DNA of 64,000 bases from Brachypterus glaber. Taxonomy: Eukaryota > Arthropoda > Insecta > Coleoptera > Kateretidae. Positions within the stretch are counted from its first letter, which is position 1. Each line of letters begins with the position of its first letter. The notes beneath the pieces were generated by a model. It was given only the letters and a program-made list of their open reading frames with translations. It did not search any database and was not told the DNA's origin. Positions 11,669 to 24,805 of the stretch are shown one piece after another. Location: contig OY294054.1 of the NCBI GenBank assembly GCA_958510825.1, forward strand, positions 9,774,319 through 9,838,318, in the 5' to 3' direction. Made by a program: the position numbers and the translations under genes.

Positions 11669-12318
11669 TATAGTGGTTTACCTTTACATACAAGTATTTT
11701 TGTATTTATAGGTAATTTTCACAGCGTAATATATTACATATGGCAGGCGTGCCGGTTTTGGCCACCTCGTCATTTGTGGCCACCTCTATTTTAATTTCTT
11801 TTTATTAAGACTTGCGGCTTATTTATTTTAAATATCCCGTCTACGATATACAATATCACATTTGGTATATTAATTAATTTGTAGGTGGTGTCATAGTTTG
11901 GCTGGGGAGTGGGTGGCCACAAATGGTGAAGTATGTATTTTTTTAAGTTCTTATTTTTATTATTATCTGCCTGCCCTAGAATAAGTTACATTAAATATGT
12001 AATTTTTACAGAAAAACTAAAAAATATAAAAAAAATTTTTTTAGTAGTTTCGGGTTTAAACCGTGTTGATGGATTATTACTATCCAACTACTAGTTCTAT
12101 AAATATGTCTAACCATGAAAGCCTTAGATCTAAATTGTAAAAATTCTGTTAAAAAGACATTATTTTATGTAAAACTAAGTGCTTGATTCTGGCAATAAAT
12201 GATCCGAAGCTATAGTTATTTCGTAAAATAAATTTTCACGTTGATGTAAAGTAGTTTTTACAGTTACAATGTAATTTTACAATGTAGAATACTCGTCGGT
12301 TGTTACAGAACTCGTCCA

Positions 12319-12324
12319 TTTATT
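12319..12324 (-). promoter_or_regulatory. Polyadenylation signal AATAAA of BORCS6
   Basis: AATAAA on the minus strand, about 28 nt after the BORCS6 stop codon. This would give a very short 3' UTR. In such AT-rich DNA the hexamer is common, so position is the main support. Confidence 0.45.
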
Positions 12325-12352
12325 TTAATAAATTATTGTTTTAAGGTTTCTA

Positions 12353-15300
12353 TTATACAAAGCTCTCAAAAAGATCCACCAGCCTTTTTATTTCTTTTCT
12401 GTAAAAATAACTAAGGAAAATATTGAATGAAATGTACGACACATGAAAATCAATATGTATATTTTAAATTGGATTTTGTTTTAGAATTAGCCATTAAGTA
12501 ACTAATTATATTTTTCATGAGCTTTGAGCTTTAAATTACATTAAAAGATATAGGGTACGCAGTGGTTTCTCCTAAACGGCAAATTATGAGATGAAGCTTT
12601 TTTAAATGATGAAGTAGGGTTAGATAAAATGTAACGCTCGATGTAACGTCAATGTAGACTCTTTAAACCTTCCAGCTAGGGATTGCAATCCCGAAATGTG
12701 GATCCCGCAATCCCGCGGGATCCCGCAGCGTTTTTTCAATCCGAAAAAGTGCGGGATTTGAATGCGGGATCCCGCTGGATTTGCGGAATTGACTACTAAA
12801 AAATAAACACGACGTGTGGTTTTCTGACGAAAATAACTGAAAATGAGTTCGAAAGCAACAACTTTGTTGTTGTTTCTTTAGAAACTCCTATTTTGTCTTT
12901 GTAAGAAGAACTAGAAATAAAATTACATTATACAGAAACAGCAAATAATGTAATGATTTTAATGTAATGATTTTAATATTATAGTATAGTAAAAAGAGAA
13001 ATTTAAGACCTAGAAAATCATGGAGTACCTAACTCTAGTCACAGATTTTTAGCTGCTGGCATATTAACAACAAAAAACCTAAGAACTCAGCTAGGAGATC
13101 CTAGTATAAATGACGTGTGTTGAGGGCACACTTAAAAAAAAAAATAACTAATGGGATCATGCACAAATTACGTAAGATTATTAGGAGGAGCATATAAAAA
13201 ATTTAGTTTTATTAAAAAGCACATGAACATTTCGTTTGACCGTAGGCACTTGTCTCCTATTGACGGCGGGCCGACATCAATTACCGACGGCGGGCCGACA
13301 TCAATTACCGACGGCGGGCCGGCGTCGCATGATCCGCATGCCGACGGTCGGCCGCCGAACCATTGTTTGTTGGGTATATACGTAAAGATAGTTTAAGTTG
13401 TCTTATTTGTGAATATCAAATTTTAGGTGGACACAAGGAAACAGAAGGGGAATATTTGGCTCTTCCGGAGATTTAGAGGGACGCGTAAAATACAAATATT
13501 TTTTTGTACGTTATAAAAAGGATACATTCTAGCTACATGGCCTTCAACAATTTTCATGGATTGGGTTACTTCTTCGGCCTTAGCCATCATAGTGTACATA
13601 CTCTAAAAATGATTTTATTTTTTTTTAATCTAATTTTAATCAAATATTTGATTTAAAAGTAAAATAATTTTTGAAATTACAATACGTTAGTTGTTTCTGA
13701 AACAGACATGTTTAGTTTGACCCATTATAAAATTGTAACTTTTAGAAGCATTTTCACAGAATTATTTATTTACCTTTATATTGGAATCCATAGCATCTGA
13801 CATTTTAGCAACTGCATTTTTATATACATCTACATTATCTGCAGTTATTGACGATATCTAAAAAATATATTAAAACTAGTGGTTAAAGAAAACAAAAAAT
13901 GTAGTTTTCTCGGATTCACCAAAATTAACATGCTCGTTTTACCTCGTACTATTCTACTTAATTAAGCATACCCTTAGGGGCCTAAGGGCCTTAGTCCAGG
14001 ACTTATATATATAGGCTAGTAGTAGAGGGAACCACCGCACAGTGACCACTGTCCACTAGTGGACCCAGAAAAAAAGTGACAATTCTGTTTTTTTGCATAG
14101 GGCCATATTTTGCACCGCGCATTACGTAAAAAAATCTGAAAAAACATTTTTGCGACAATAGGGTGGTTCAAATTTTTTGAAAAATGTCCCATTCAGCTGA
14201 AATTTGGTATAAAGGCTTCCTTTGGTAATATTAATGCGGACCAATACCCTGATACTCAAAATTCAAAATGGCGGAATAAATATGGCGGATTTATTTTTTA
14301 AATTTTGCCAAAATTAACGAAAAAATGGCACAAAACAAAAAAAAATTAGCAGATCCCACCCACTCTGTTACGGGTTATTTTCCTTATACATGTATTAGTA
14401 ATTACTATAAAAATTTTACGGTTTTCTACTGGCCTGTTTTTTTTTATTTAATTTTGAAAACAAAAATATATTAAAAATTTGGCAAAATGTGAATATTTTT
14501 TTTATTCTATTATTATATTAAAAAAATTACCTTAAAATAATTACAGATTTACGAATTAAAATTGTTTAGTCCCAACATATATTTTTTTAATATTTAAGAA
14601 AGAAAAATCGTAATAAAAAACTGAATTGGTCCCAGAAAAAATTACTCATATTTTGGAAAATTTTTAATATTTTTTTTTCAAAATTAAATTAAAAAACGGG
14701 AAACCGGAAATTTTTGCAGTAGTTACTAGTACATATAAGGAAAATAACCCATTACAGATTGGGCGGGATCTGTCATTTTGTTTTGTTCTGTGCCATATTT
14801 TCGTTTATTTTGGCAAAAAGTCCAAATGAGGAGGGACGAGAAGGGATGGAATAGGGAGGGGAGGGGAGTGCGAAAACCCTTTAAAATACCAAGTGTTATC
14901 CTGAAGAAGCATTTTTGACCCTTTTTTTGTCATGTACTAACTAAATTAATTGCCCGCAGCCTCAATCTTAAGATCCATTTATTTTCATATTCTGACTACA
15001 ATTTGATGAATCCCAGAAACCATTTTTTTTTTACTTTTAATGTTCACGGTGTTTGCAGTCTTTTGGCGGAAAATAAAGGCGATGATTCCACCTCACAAAA
15101 CATGAAAAACCAACAAGGGAAGGAGTCTTTTAAAAGGTAACATTTTTGGTGGCAAAAAATGTTACTTCCTCTTTAATTGCATTTTTTAAAATGGTTGGTC
15201 CTACAGTGTTACACCATACATATAAAAAAATTTATGTATTTTTACTCAAAAGGTCCATATTTAAAAAACAAACCAAAACAAGATACACATAAAAAAGTTT

Positions 15301-18300
15301 AGGGCAAAAATTTGTTAAGCCTCACATATTTTGTTTGTCTAGGTACGCCTCTGGAGAGATTTAAAAAAATAAATTAATACTAGTATACATGCAAAACTTC
15401 GCCACTCTAGCTCAAAGGGTACCACAGTTATTAATTAAAAACCTTATTTTTAGTACAGTTTTAAAGGGCCCTAACCCTCTCAGGGTTTGTTTCCGGACCT
15501 ATGTTTCTGTGCTGTTTTCATGTTTTGTGATGCAGAATCATTCCCTTTATTTTCCGCCAAAAGACTGCACATCGTTTAGATACACTCTAAAAATTGTTTT
15601 GTGAAATTACTAACAATATTGTTGGTTTGCCACCAATTTTGCTAGTAATATTACATATCAACTTTGTAATTTAACTAAACTGCGTTGTAATCTTGTAAAT
15701 TCATAAAAATAATTTTTTTGTAATTTCACAACATTTACCTGTGATATTACATAATAATTTGTGAAATTATTTCGCATTTGTACAATATTACAACACGTCT
15801 TTGTAATTTTAAATGTTTTTTTTTTGTGAAAAGCTAAAACATTTGTATTTTTTTTTTGTAAAATGTTTAAGTATTTTCGCAAAATTTAGTAAATTCACAA
15901 TAATGTTGCGTTTTTATTAAACTAACTTTTGATTTTACAATATAAAAATATAAAATCGTTGCAATAATGTTAGTATTTTTTTTGTAAATTTCACAACATT
16001 TACCTGTGATATTACATAATAATTTGTGAAATTATTTCGCATTTGTACAATATTACAACACGTCTTTGTAATTTTAAATGTTTTTTTTTTGTGAAAAGCT
16101 AAAACATTTGTATTTTTTTTTTGTAAAATGTTTAAGTATTTTCGCAAAATTTAGTAAATCCACAATAATATTGCGTTTTTATTAAACTAACTTTTGATTT
16201 TACAATATAAAAATATAAAATCGCTGCAACATTTGTATTTTTTTGTAAAATGTTTAAGTATTTTCGCAAAATTTAGTAAATCCACAATAATATTGCGTTT
16301 TTATTAAACTAACTTTTGATTTTACAATACAAAAAATATAAAATCACTGCAATAATGTTAGCATTTTTTTTGTAAATTTCACAACATTTACCTGTGATAT
16401 TACATAATAATTTGTGAAATTATTTCGCATTTGTACAATATTAAAACACGTCTTTGCAATTTTTAATGTTTTTTTTTTTGTGAAAAGCTAAAACATTTGT
16501 ATATATTTTTTGTAAAATGTTTAAGTATTTTCGCAAAATTTAGTAAATCCACAATAATATTGCGTTTTTATTAAACTAACTTTTGATTTTACAATATAAA
16601 AATATAAAATCGCTGCAACAATGTTAGTATTCTTTTTTGTAAATTTCACACCAGTGATATTAAATAATAATTTGTGAAATTATTTCGCATTTGTACAATA
16701 TTACAACACGTCTTTGTAATGTTTAATGTTTTTTTTTTGTGAAAAGCTAAAACATTTGTATTTTTTTTGTAAAATGTTTAAGTATTTTCGCAAAATTTAG
16801 TAAATCCACAATAATATTGCGTTTTTATTAAACTAACTTTTGATTTTACAATATAAAAATATAAAATCGCTGCAACAATGTTAGTATTCTTTTTTGTAAA
16901 TTTCACACCTGTGATATTAAATAATAATTTGTGAAATTATTTCGCATTTGTACAATATTACAACACGTCTTTGTAATGTTTAATGTTTTTTTTTTGTGAA
17001 AAGCTAAAACATTTGTATTTTTTTTGTAAAATGTTTAAGTATTTTCGCAAAATTTAGTAAATCCACAATAATATTGCGTTTTTATTAAACTAACTTTTGA
17101 CTTTACAATATAAAAATATAAAATTGCTGCAATAATGTTGGTATTTTTTTTTGTTGTAAAAATAACAACGTTGTTTTTAGTGTAGAAAAAAGTTCTATCT
17201 GTTCCTGGCCTTAACAGCAAGGGAAAGTAAGAACATCATACCGAATGCAATATTCCACTAAGGTTTTCAATTAAATTATCTATAGATGTCGCCATGTGTT
17301 GTGCTTCACACTCTAAATCATTGATTAAACCACAGTCAAGTTGATTCAGTTGGGGCACAAGTAATTGTCTATACAATGAACTAGGGGTACATGTTCTTGA
17401 TCCAGATGGAGTATCTAAAATATTGATTTTTTATTGTGTAGTCTTTTACCTTTAACAAAAAATGCACAGTGGTTCGTACTTAAAAAAAAACTGATCAAAA
17501 CTAATAATTTTTTCACTTGCAAGTAACTCAAAATATAGCCAAATAATTGATTTTTCTTTCAGAGGCCTTGGTTAAGGAAAAAGAGATATACAACATATCA
17601 CATTTCATGCAATTTAACCACAATTCAATTTTAAGGAGTCATCTGCCATGTCGTTTAAACGTTATCGTGTCTTGTGGAAAACTATAGTTAATAAATTCAA
17701 GTACATATGTATAAAAAATAATAGATTAATTTTTTGTCTGTTAGGATATTAACTCAAAAGTTGTGACTTATCCATAATAGCTAAAAAGTTTTAAGAGGAA
17801 ATCAGAATTTTTCCAGTTATTTCTAAGTCGAACCTGTGCACTAAAAATACCTCCTTTTTTCGTAACAGGACTAGATATTTTGATCTTATATTCCAAGTCT
17901 TCTGCAACAAAATGAGTCATATTACCCTCAACGTGTACAGTCCCTTCCATATCTAAAGGCCCTAGGCCAACCCTACCAATATTTGTTGGTAATGTAGCAG
18001 GTCTCTTGTGATTTTCGGGAATGGTGACATGTTCCATCGAAAACGATAATGATTGGTCATCATTTTCTGGACTAGGATTTGATTTAAATGATATTTCACT
18101 ATATGAGGCCGTCATCTGTTGAGATATTTCATCATCATTGTCTATTTCATTTTCTAAAGAGTAATGAGGTTCTGGAATCAGAGGCTGTGGTGTTGTTTTT
18201 CTAGGTCTCTGCAACATAGTCGTTTTTTTCAAAATATTAATGATTTAGTAACTCCTGGCTCCTGATGAAAGGCACTAAGGTACCAATTTTCTAAACCCAT

Positions 18301-21232
18301 TTAATACTTTTGCTGCTCTTACTCACATGAGTATCCCTCCGCATTGGCGATGGAATACACCGCACCGCGCGAATAACGCTGATGTATCAGCATATAATAC
18401 ATCGGCAGCGACCGTGTTAAATTATCTAATTTTTAAATATGGGGACGTCCAGAAAGTATGTCACGCCTTAGGAGGTATGTAAAGTAAAGTCCAGGAGTTT
18501 ATGACACTCTGTGAAAGAGGGAGAGGGGGTTTGAGCAATGCGAAAAAAATAAGTGGCAATATAAATTTGTATTCTCATCCTGTTTAAAGTAGTTTTATGT
18601 ATTTTTTGAGCAAATTTTTATCCAAGAACATAATATACCTAACACCACAATAGTTTTTTTATATATGTATAAAATATTAAGGTGACGTGACAATTTGTGA
18701 CAAGGGGAGGTGGTCAAAATGGTCTATGTACTCAGCGAATACGAATAATCATGCAAAACTAAACCTTAACTTTTGGTCCGAGTTTTGGTCTATGAATAAT
18801 AAATGTAAAAATGCTACTTTAGAATTCAAACTTTAAATACTCTTTTTCTCCAAAAACAAGATAGATATGTTTAAGGTTTATCGGCCTATTTTCTTTTTTG
18901 CGGTTAGTAAAAATTGCCTTAAGGACAAATGCTTTATGCGATAACTATAGTTAATACATTTAATTTAAATAACACAGGCCTGCGAAACGAAGGTTATTAA
19001 CTAAAAGTTGTTTGATTTTACTGTAATAAAATGTGACATTTTTTGTTAGCACGATAACTTAAGAACGGAATCATCAGGAAAAATCAAGAAGGTTTAAAAA
19101 ATATATATTCAAAAGTAGAGTTATAGGGGAGTTATAGTTATAAGTTTTAGTTATAAACTAAATAAATTTAAAGTGGAACACCCAAAAATTTTCATCAAAT
19201 TCAGTCAAATATCTCCGATTTAAATAATTATTTTTTTACAAGAAAGTTACATGTTTTGACTATAATTCTGGCTACTTAGAGTTTCCAAAAACTTACCATC
19301 TACAGGGTGTTACAGAATAAATGTGTCTATGTTTTTTTGCTTAAACTTTAAATGTGCACCTAATATATTTTAGAGATTTTTTTAAAGTTTTTCTTCATTA
19401 GTGCAATTATCACGTTCAGTTTAAACAATTTATTTTTTTTAATATTGTTTCTATCTCGTTTTATTGTAAAGATATTGAGGATGTTATGGAACTAGTGATT
19501 TATTTATCATTTTTGCGCCATCTTTACAAGAAAAAGAGAGAAACAAAATTAAAAAAAATTAATTGTATAAACTGAACGTGACAATTCCAAAAAAGAAAAA
19601 CTTTTAAAATTTCTCGAACGTGTTTGGTGCACATTTAAAGTTTAAGCAAAAAAAAACATACTTACATTTATTCTATAACACCCTGTAAACTGTTAAGTTT
19701 TTGGCAACTCTAATTATAATCAAAAGATTGATTGTAAAAAAATAATGATTTAAATCGGTTTATTAAATTCGGAGATAATTGACTTTAAATTTGTTGAAAA
19801 TTTTTGGGTTTTCCACTTCAAATTTTGATTAGTTTAAGGTCATATTTTTATAAATTTCAAACGACCAGACCAAGAAACGTGAAATTTGGTATGGATTGCA
19901 TTTGCATTAAGACCAATTAACCCATCTGTCAAAATGACAGTTTAAGTTCATACTTTGCTTTAAAACGCCTCGGCTTTGAACCATATTGGTATGGGGGTCA
20001 AAATGACAGTTTAAGGACATATTTTGTCAACTTTTAAATACTCAGTATACCGAAAACCATAAGAATAAGTGTTTAGATTCTAACAAAACGTTTTTATCGC
20101 AGGCATGTGTAAAAGGTTGATGGACTAAGAATTTTACCTTCTTCTCATAAACTAATAAAAAATACGGAACTATAATTGTAGCGTTTTTTTTTTAATTTAG
20201 CACATATTCGTACCTAAAATTCACGGATTAGTTTTTTTTTTGTACATAATTTTTATCGTCCAATTTAAACTCAAACAAGATTTTGACCAAAATAAAAAGG
20301 AACCTATGTTTAAAAAAGTAATACAAAATTAAAAATGTATACCTACTTTTAACTTAATTCAAAAAATACAATAATTCAAAAAAATAAAAATTCTTTAAAA
20401 AAAATAAAAATCCATTCAAAAAATTAAAGAATAATTTAAAAATTAATCTCGAAATTAATTTAAAATTTCAAAGTTAAAGTTAAAGTATTGGGGACTTACA
20501 AATTATGTGCATGCAAAAATCTACATTAACTGTGGTAACAAACGTTACAAAATAGTTTAAAATTATGTTTAAATTTTTTTGGCAAGAATTTATTTATTTT
20601 TTATTTTAAAGCATTTGAACTCAAAAATCGCAAAAATGTTGACGGTGAAGAATACTTTTAAACATTATGTTTTTGTTAAATCCCTATTAAAAACTGCCTT
20701 TAAAAAATTTACAAAAATGCAGATTCGTTAAATGCTTTAAAATTAACCAGTTCTGCCTGGGGCGTATCTCGATTTGTATCGCTTGAAATTCTCAAAAAGA
20801 AAAGATAAAGATTATTTACGATATTGGTGAATGCGCCGCACCCTTTGTTGAAATGTGCAGTTGGGAAAAACTTAAAATAACCCCCGATTAAAGGGTGTTA
20901 AAATTTTGCACTAGGACCTCTCCCCCTTCAAGTGCATTACGTGAAATATAAATGATCCTTATCATTTGTTAACATTAAAACAAAAATTATAAAGAAACCT
21001 TTTAGGTGAAGATTCAAATGTGTTGGTAACCTATTTGAAAAAAATAAGAAGTCCCAAGAGTTATCGAATTAATTTTTAAAATTACACACTGTATAGGTTT
21101 GGTATAAATTATTTTTTGGTATTTTCTGTGGATAATTCAGATTTTGTTACTTACTGCAGGAAGTGGTGGTGGAAGGCTTGGGGGTGGCTCCTTTGGAGGT
21201 GGTGGGGAGGGGGTCTCATCATCAGAATCCAT
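12353..21232 (-). CDS. BORCS6: BORCS6 (lyspersin), BORC complex subunit; complete six-exon gene, 271 aa
   Basis: Coding exons on the minus strand: 21155-21232, 17851-18208, 17242-17414, 13774-13857, 13526-13602 and 12353-12398 (816 nt in total). All introns are GT-AG and phases match at every junction. ATG at 21230-21232 has an upstream in-frame TAA. Exon 1 is proline-rich (MDSDDETPSPPPPKEPPPSL) and joins exon 2 after the ttgcag acceptor in phase 0. Residues 27-145 are mostly low-complexity, ending in EDLEYKIKISSPVTKKG. Residues ~155-271 form the conserved helical domain, with LINDLECEAQHMATSIDNLI, SSITADNVDVYKNAVAKM, SMYTMMAKAEEVTQSMK and the C-terminus KEIKRLVDLFESFV. That order and spacing is the lyspersin/BORCS6 family (DUF2365). 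BORC sits on the lysosome surface and recruits ARL8 for kinesin-driven outward movement. An internal ATG at 18215-18217 could start a shorter form. Introns of 2.9 and 3.4 kb are filled with repeats. A possible initiator TCAGT lies at 21321-21325. Family assignment is from memory. Confidence 0.87.
12672..12790 (+). mobile_element. Terminal fragment of a hAT-like element (TAGGGATTGCAATCCCG)
   Basis: Within BORCS6 intron 5. Begins tagggattgcaatcccg and then repeats gcgggatcccgc-type motifs. No opposite end was found, so it is probably a truncated or solo end. Confidence 0.45.
13258..13345. repeat. GC-rich 24-bp minisatellite in BORCS6 intron 5
   Basis: Three units of roughly ccgacggcgggccgacatca plus atta, the last one diverging (ggcgtcgcatgatccgc). 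Strongly GC-rich against AT-rich flanks, suggesting it arrived inside a mobile element. Confidence 0.7.
14302..14819. mobile_element. Foldback element in BORCS6 intron 3
   Basis: The left arm (ttttgccaaaattaacg, gcagatcccaccc, gttattttccttata) is matched in reverse by tataaggaaaataac, gggcgggatctg and cgtttattttggcaaaa. Arms are about 120 bp with a ~270-bp AT-rich centre. No coding frame. Confidence 0.72.
15056..15569. repeat. Inverted-repeat element in BORCS6 intron 3
   Basis: cagtcttttggcggaaaata and cacaaaacatgaaaa at the left return in reverse complement near 15505-15569. The interior is unremarkable. Confidence 0.6.
15660..17165. repeat. ~260-bp tandem satellite in BORCS6 intron 3
   Basis: A unit containing ttcacaacatttacctgtga, acaacacgtctttgtaat, gtgaaaagctaaaacatttg and attgcgtttttattaaac recurs. 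Unit markers lie at about 15724, 15989, 16378, 16644 and 16902, so spacing is ~258-266 bp, with one extra half unit near 16220-16350. Later copies share private changes, implying local spread. The same sequence in reverse borders the gap at 32455. Confidence 0.85.
19171..19819. mobile_element. Foldback element in BORCS6 intron 1
   Basis: aagtggaacacccaaaaatt at the left pairs with aatttttgggttttccactt ending at 19819. Inner pairs include acagggtgttacagaata with tattctataacaccctgt, and gttcagttta with its complement near 19570. A diverged piece of the family lies at 59850-59960. Confidence 0.75.
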
Positions 21233-21429
21233 CCCCGAGTCCTTTAAATTTAATATTTATCTATTTTTTTTTATAATATCGGCATTATGAAATTAAAAAC
21301 AACTTTTCACAAACACTGAAACTGACAATCAATAGTGCCAACTGTTACTTATAGAACAGGGGTATCCAAATTACAGGAACACCCCTGACCCTAAATCTCA
21401 ATAAAGCGTCATTTTAAATGACTCATTTA

Positions 21430-21640
21430 GTTCCGGACCGGAACCATTATAGACTGGAACCAGAACCCTTATGAACAAGACCCGGAATCCTCATGAACCT
21501 ACACCGAAACCGATATTATTCAAATTTTTCATGGAACCTGAACCGAAATTTTTGCTTTAATTTTGCATTAAATCGGAACCGGAACGCTATATTAATTTTG
21601 CATGAAATCGAAACTGGTATGTATTTTTTAAATATTTTTA
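21430..21640. repeat. Cluster of degenerate GGAACC/CGGAACCGGAAC motifs
   Basis: Upstream of the BORCS6 start. Short motifs such as ccggaaccg, ctggaacc and ccgaaaccg recur every 15-60 bp, with more near 21950. Looks like a decayed transposon end with sub-repeats. Confidence 0.45.
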
Positions 21641-21800
21641 AAAAATTAGAACATAAAAAAAATGTTTAATTTTAAAATAAAACAAAATCATTTGTTTTTT
21701 ATCATAAATTATGAAAATCATTTTTACTCCAATAATATCATTAAAAACTTTATTGCAGCTAAAATAAAAATTATAAACCATGGTTTACAATATGCATATA

Positions 21801-21889
21801 CAGTAGTGACTGGATAATCCGAATCCGACTCGGTAAGCCCAATGATGCGGTAATCCGAACGATAAAATTCGGACTTTTTTTTTTTACTG
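21801..21889. mobile_element. pogo/Tigger-like MITE, TA-flanked (89 bp)
   Basis: Begins CAGTAGTGACTGGATAATCC and ends TTTTACTG, with TA at 21799-21800 and 21890-21891. The ggataatccgaa motif is typical of pogo-superfamily ends; an internal ggtaatccgaacg repeats it. Confidence 0.65.
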
Positions 21890-23320
21890 TAGTTTAATTT
21901 GTATTAAAAAAATTGCACCTTTGGTAACAAAACTGAAATTATTTTGTATACCGAAACCGACTTTTTTAATCGGAACCGAAATGTCTATTTTAATATTTTT
22001 ATGAAACCTAAAGCAAAACCTCTGTCTGATTTTTTTTTTATCGAATTTAAATTTTATACAATTTTATACAGGTTTGTAAAGTTACATACGAGAAGTGAAC
22101 CATCGCTAAATATTTGTACACGTACTTTTGAAATTTTTGTATGACCAGAGATTTTTAACATAAAATTCCTAGATTTTTGAGCTTTTCGACAAGATTTCCG
22201 AGATTTTCGAAAAAATTTGAAAAAAGAAAATACAGAGATTTTTCAGATTTTTGTCGAGATTTTTGAGATTTCAGAAAATTTTTACAAGGACTTTCCATAG
22301 AGGTTGACCCCTCAGTTATATACCATGTTTTTGGGATTATAAAATACAGAGAAAACAAAGATAAAACGATTAGATCAAGGCTGACGTGATTGTAGTGGGG
22401 AGAAGGTCCGTCCATTAAAAAAAAATCAAGTCAGTTTTGATTTTTGTTTTCTCCGTTTTTTAAAATTTCAAACAGGCTGTATAAATTAATACCTTTTTAC
22501 GTTCAAGTGTTGGTCACCCCTGTTTTAATCGATGCAATCTGTTAAACCTTTCTGTGTATATAATGTTGCCTAACTTCGGATACAATACGCACTTTCTTGA
22601 GTAAGCAGTTTTACAGAAATCTATTACTAGTTACATAGGCAAATATAAATACATGTGTCACGTATAAATGGTTGCATAATAACAAACAGAATAGATAGTT
22701 TTTAAAGAATTATTTTATAGAAAATAATTGAAATTGATTTTTTTATAATTTATTATTGATTAAAAATTTTAATTTAAAATACAACTCTAAAGACAAATTT
22801 TTTGTATCTCAAATAGGAGCGGATCTAAAAGACAGTTTTTTTGAAGGGGCTAAAACTGGGCAACAAATGCCTAATGTTAGATATTGTATTTAATATATCA
22901 GCAATTTTTCCCAAAAACTCGGTCTCCTGGGGGGGGGGAGGGGGTGTCGCCACACCGCCCCCTGGTTTGTGCTTGATACCCAATAAAATCTCATCTGAAT
23001 ATTATTAACGCTTTTACAAATTTATTAACAAGCTAAGAAAGTAGCAGAAAAATAAAATAATTTTACACATTTTCCAATAATTAAACATCTGCATTTTTAG
23101 GATTTCGTACCTAAAAACGAGAAACGAAACCCTTTACAGGATGGCTTGGTTGTGACGCTGTTTAACAATTATATCACCGTATATTACTATATTAATTTAA
23201 AATTTTAAAGCTGAAGGGCGGTACCCCGACGGGGGCAGTTCGGCAGGGACCGGTTTTAGTAGTAATTTCTTATTAAGTGGAAAAAATCATTTAATAATTT
23301 TTTGTCCGAAATAATTATCT
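21890..23320. other. Intergenic, decayed repeats
   Basis: Contains gagattt/gatttttgag words (22150-22270), a G run with ccgccccctgg near 22930-22965, and a ggcggtaccccgacgggg patch near 23218. No gene seen. Confidence 0.4.
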
Positions 23321-23321
23321 T

Positions 23322-24215
23322 CCCATTGAGCATGCAAGCTTGACAACGTTGCTTACATTTGCAAGCTTTTTACAAATATATATATATTTCTAACTTACGC
23401 AAGGTTTCAAATTAAAGCTTTAAGAAGCTTTAATACAAACTTTCAGAAAGGTTACTTATGAAACGTTGCTGTATAGGCCTATAAGCTTACATTTGCAAGC
23501 TTTTAAAAACGTTTGTAAAAAAGGTTACGTCAAGCTTTATATTCCTAACTTACGCAACGTTTCAAATGAAAGCTTTAAGAAAGCTTTAATATAAACTTTC
23601 AGAAAGGTTACTTTTGAAACTTTACCTTAAGCTTTAGTTTTACTAACTCATTAAAGATTTTAAATGAAAGCTTTAAGAAAGCTTTCATTTTAACTTTAAA
23701 TTCTAGAATATAAGACTATAAGCTTATAGAAAATATGAAGTAAGGAATTCCCATATAATTATGAAAGTTTTTCAATTCGGCAAATATTTGCATTCATTCG
23801 GCAATTTTTTACTTTATTCGGCAAAATCCCAGGGATGTGCGATATCAATGTTTTTTTCAATTGTTTTCAGAGGCCTTTTTTTAGTTATTAATCAAAACTT
23901 GCGTCAGGGGTTCAGGGGGTAAAGTTTTTGTTTTTAGTATGAATTTTTTTACCAGGACCAAAGCTTTTTAGAGGCGAGATTTTTTTGTCATCAAAATTTT
24001 CGTCAGATATATTTAATTTTCGTCAAAGAGAAAGCGAGGTGAGACCTTTTTTTTTCTTTTAGTCATCAAAATTTCCGTCATTTTTTTTATTTTTCTTATT
24101 TCAACATTCTCTCCAGCTTTCCTAAACCTTACAAAAGTAAGGTTTCCCAAAGCTTTCTTCCTAACTTACTTAAAGCTTGAGGAAAGCTTCTTGTAAGTTA
24201 GTTTTGTTCAGTGGG
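23322..24215. repeat. AAGCTT-rich inverted-repeat element
   Basis: cccattgagcatgcaagctt at the left and ttcttgtaagttagttttg with cagtggg at the right are loosely inverted. Many HindIII-type AAGCTT words occur within taagctt and gcaagcttt contexts, with repeated blocks such as gaaagctttaagaaagcttt. Confidence 0.6.
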
Positions 24216-24594
24216 TAGGTGGCGCCACATACAGTTTCCTACCACTAAAAAAAGTTTTAAAGTTTATATACTGATTAAAAATTGTTTACTTTATAACGAC
24301 TTTCTCTGGAATTACGTAAACTGAACAGTACTGTTTAGTCGCAAGTTAGTCTGCTAATTTGATGTATATCATCGGATTAGTAAGGATTCCCTATGCCTGT
24401 GGAAAATTCCTTTCACTGGAGAAGAGCAGATATGTGGAGGGAGTAATGGCAAAAAATTTTTCTATGAAATCCTGTCATAGGATCTTATATTTTAATATTG
24501 GCCTCTCTAAAATTAAACCTAAAAATTAAAAAACGATGAAAAATCTACTGCTCTTTTTTTTGTAACCTGTTCATTAAACTTTATTAAACTTTAA

Positions 24595-24805
24595 ATAAGC
24601 TTATGATAACCTTCTGGCAAGCTTACTCTAAACATTACCTCAAGCTTGCCTGAACCTCACAAAACTTACAGATGCAAGCTTTAAAAACTCTTTTACAAGG
24701 TCTATACAAGCTTACTGCAAGCTTACTCTAAGCTTTCTTCCTAACTTACACACCCCAAAGAAAGCTTGCCGTAAGCTTCTCGTAAGGTTATTTTTCTTAG
24801 TGGAT
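24595..24805. repeat. Second AAGCTT-rich block of the same family
   Basis: gcaagcttactctaa recurs, and the block ends gtaaggttatttttcttagtgg, echoing the right end at 24190-24215. Confidence 0.55.

Noticed and set aside
13151..13396. 81-codon frame with DGGPTSIT repeats
   Set aside because: Created by the 24-bp GC-rich minisatellite inside a BORCS6 intron.
15658..16147. Repeated 70-residue minus-strand peptides
   Set aside because: They are translations of the ~260-bp satellite units.
18218..18232. BORCS6 starting at TTG 18230-18232 (MKKTTM...)
   Set aside because: TTG is not a normal eukaryotic start. The sequence there is the intron end leading to the ttgcag acceptor, and an in-frame stop lies just upstream.
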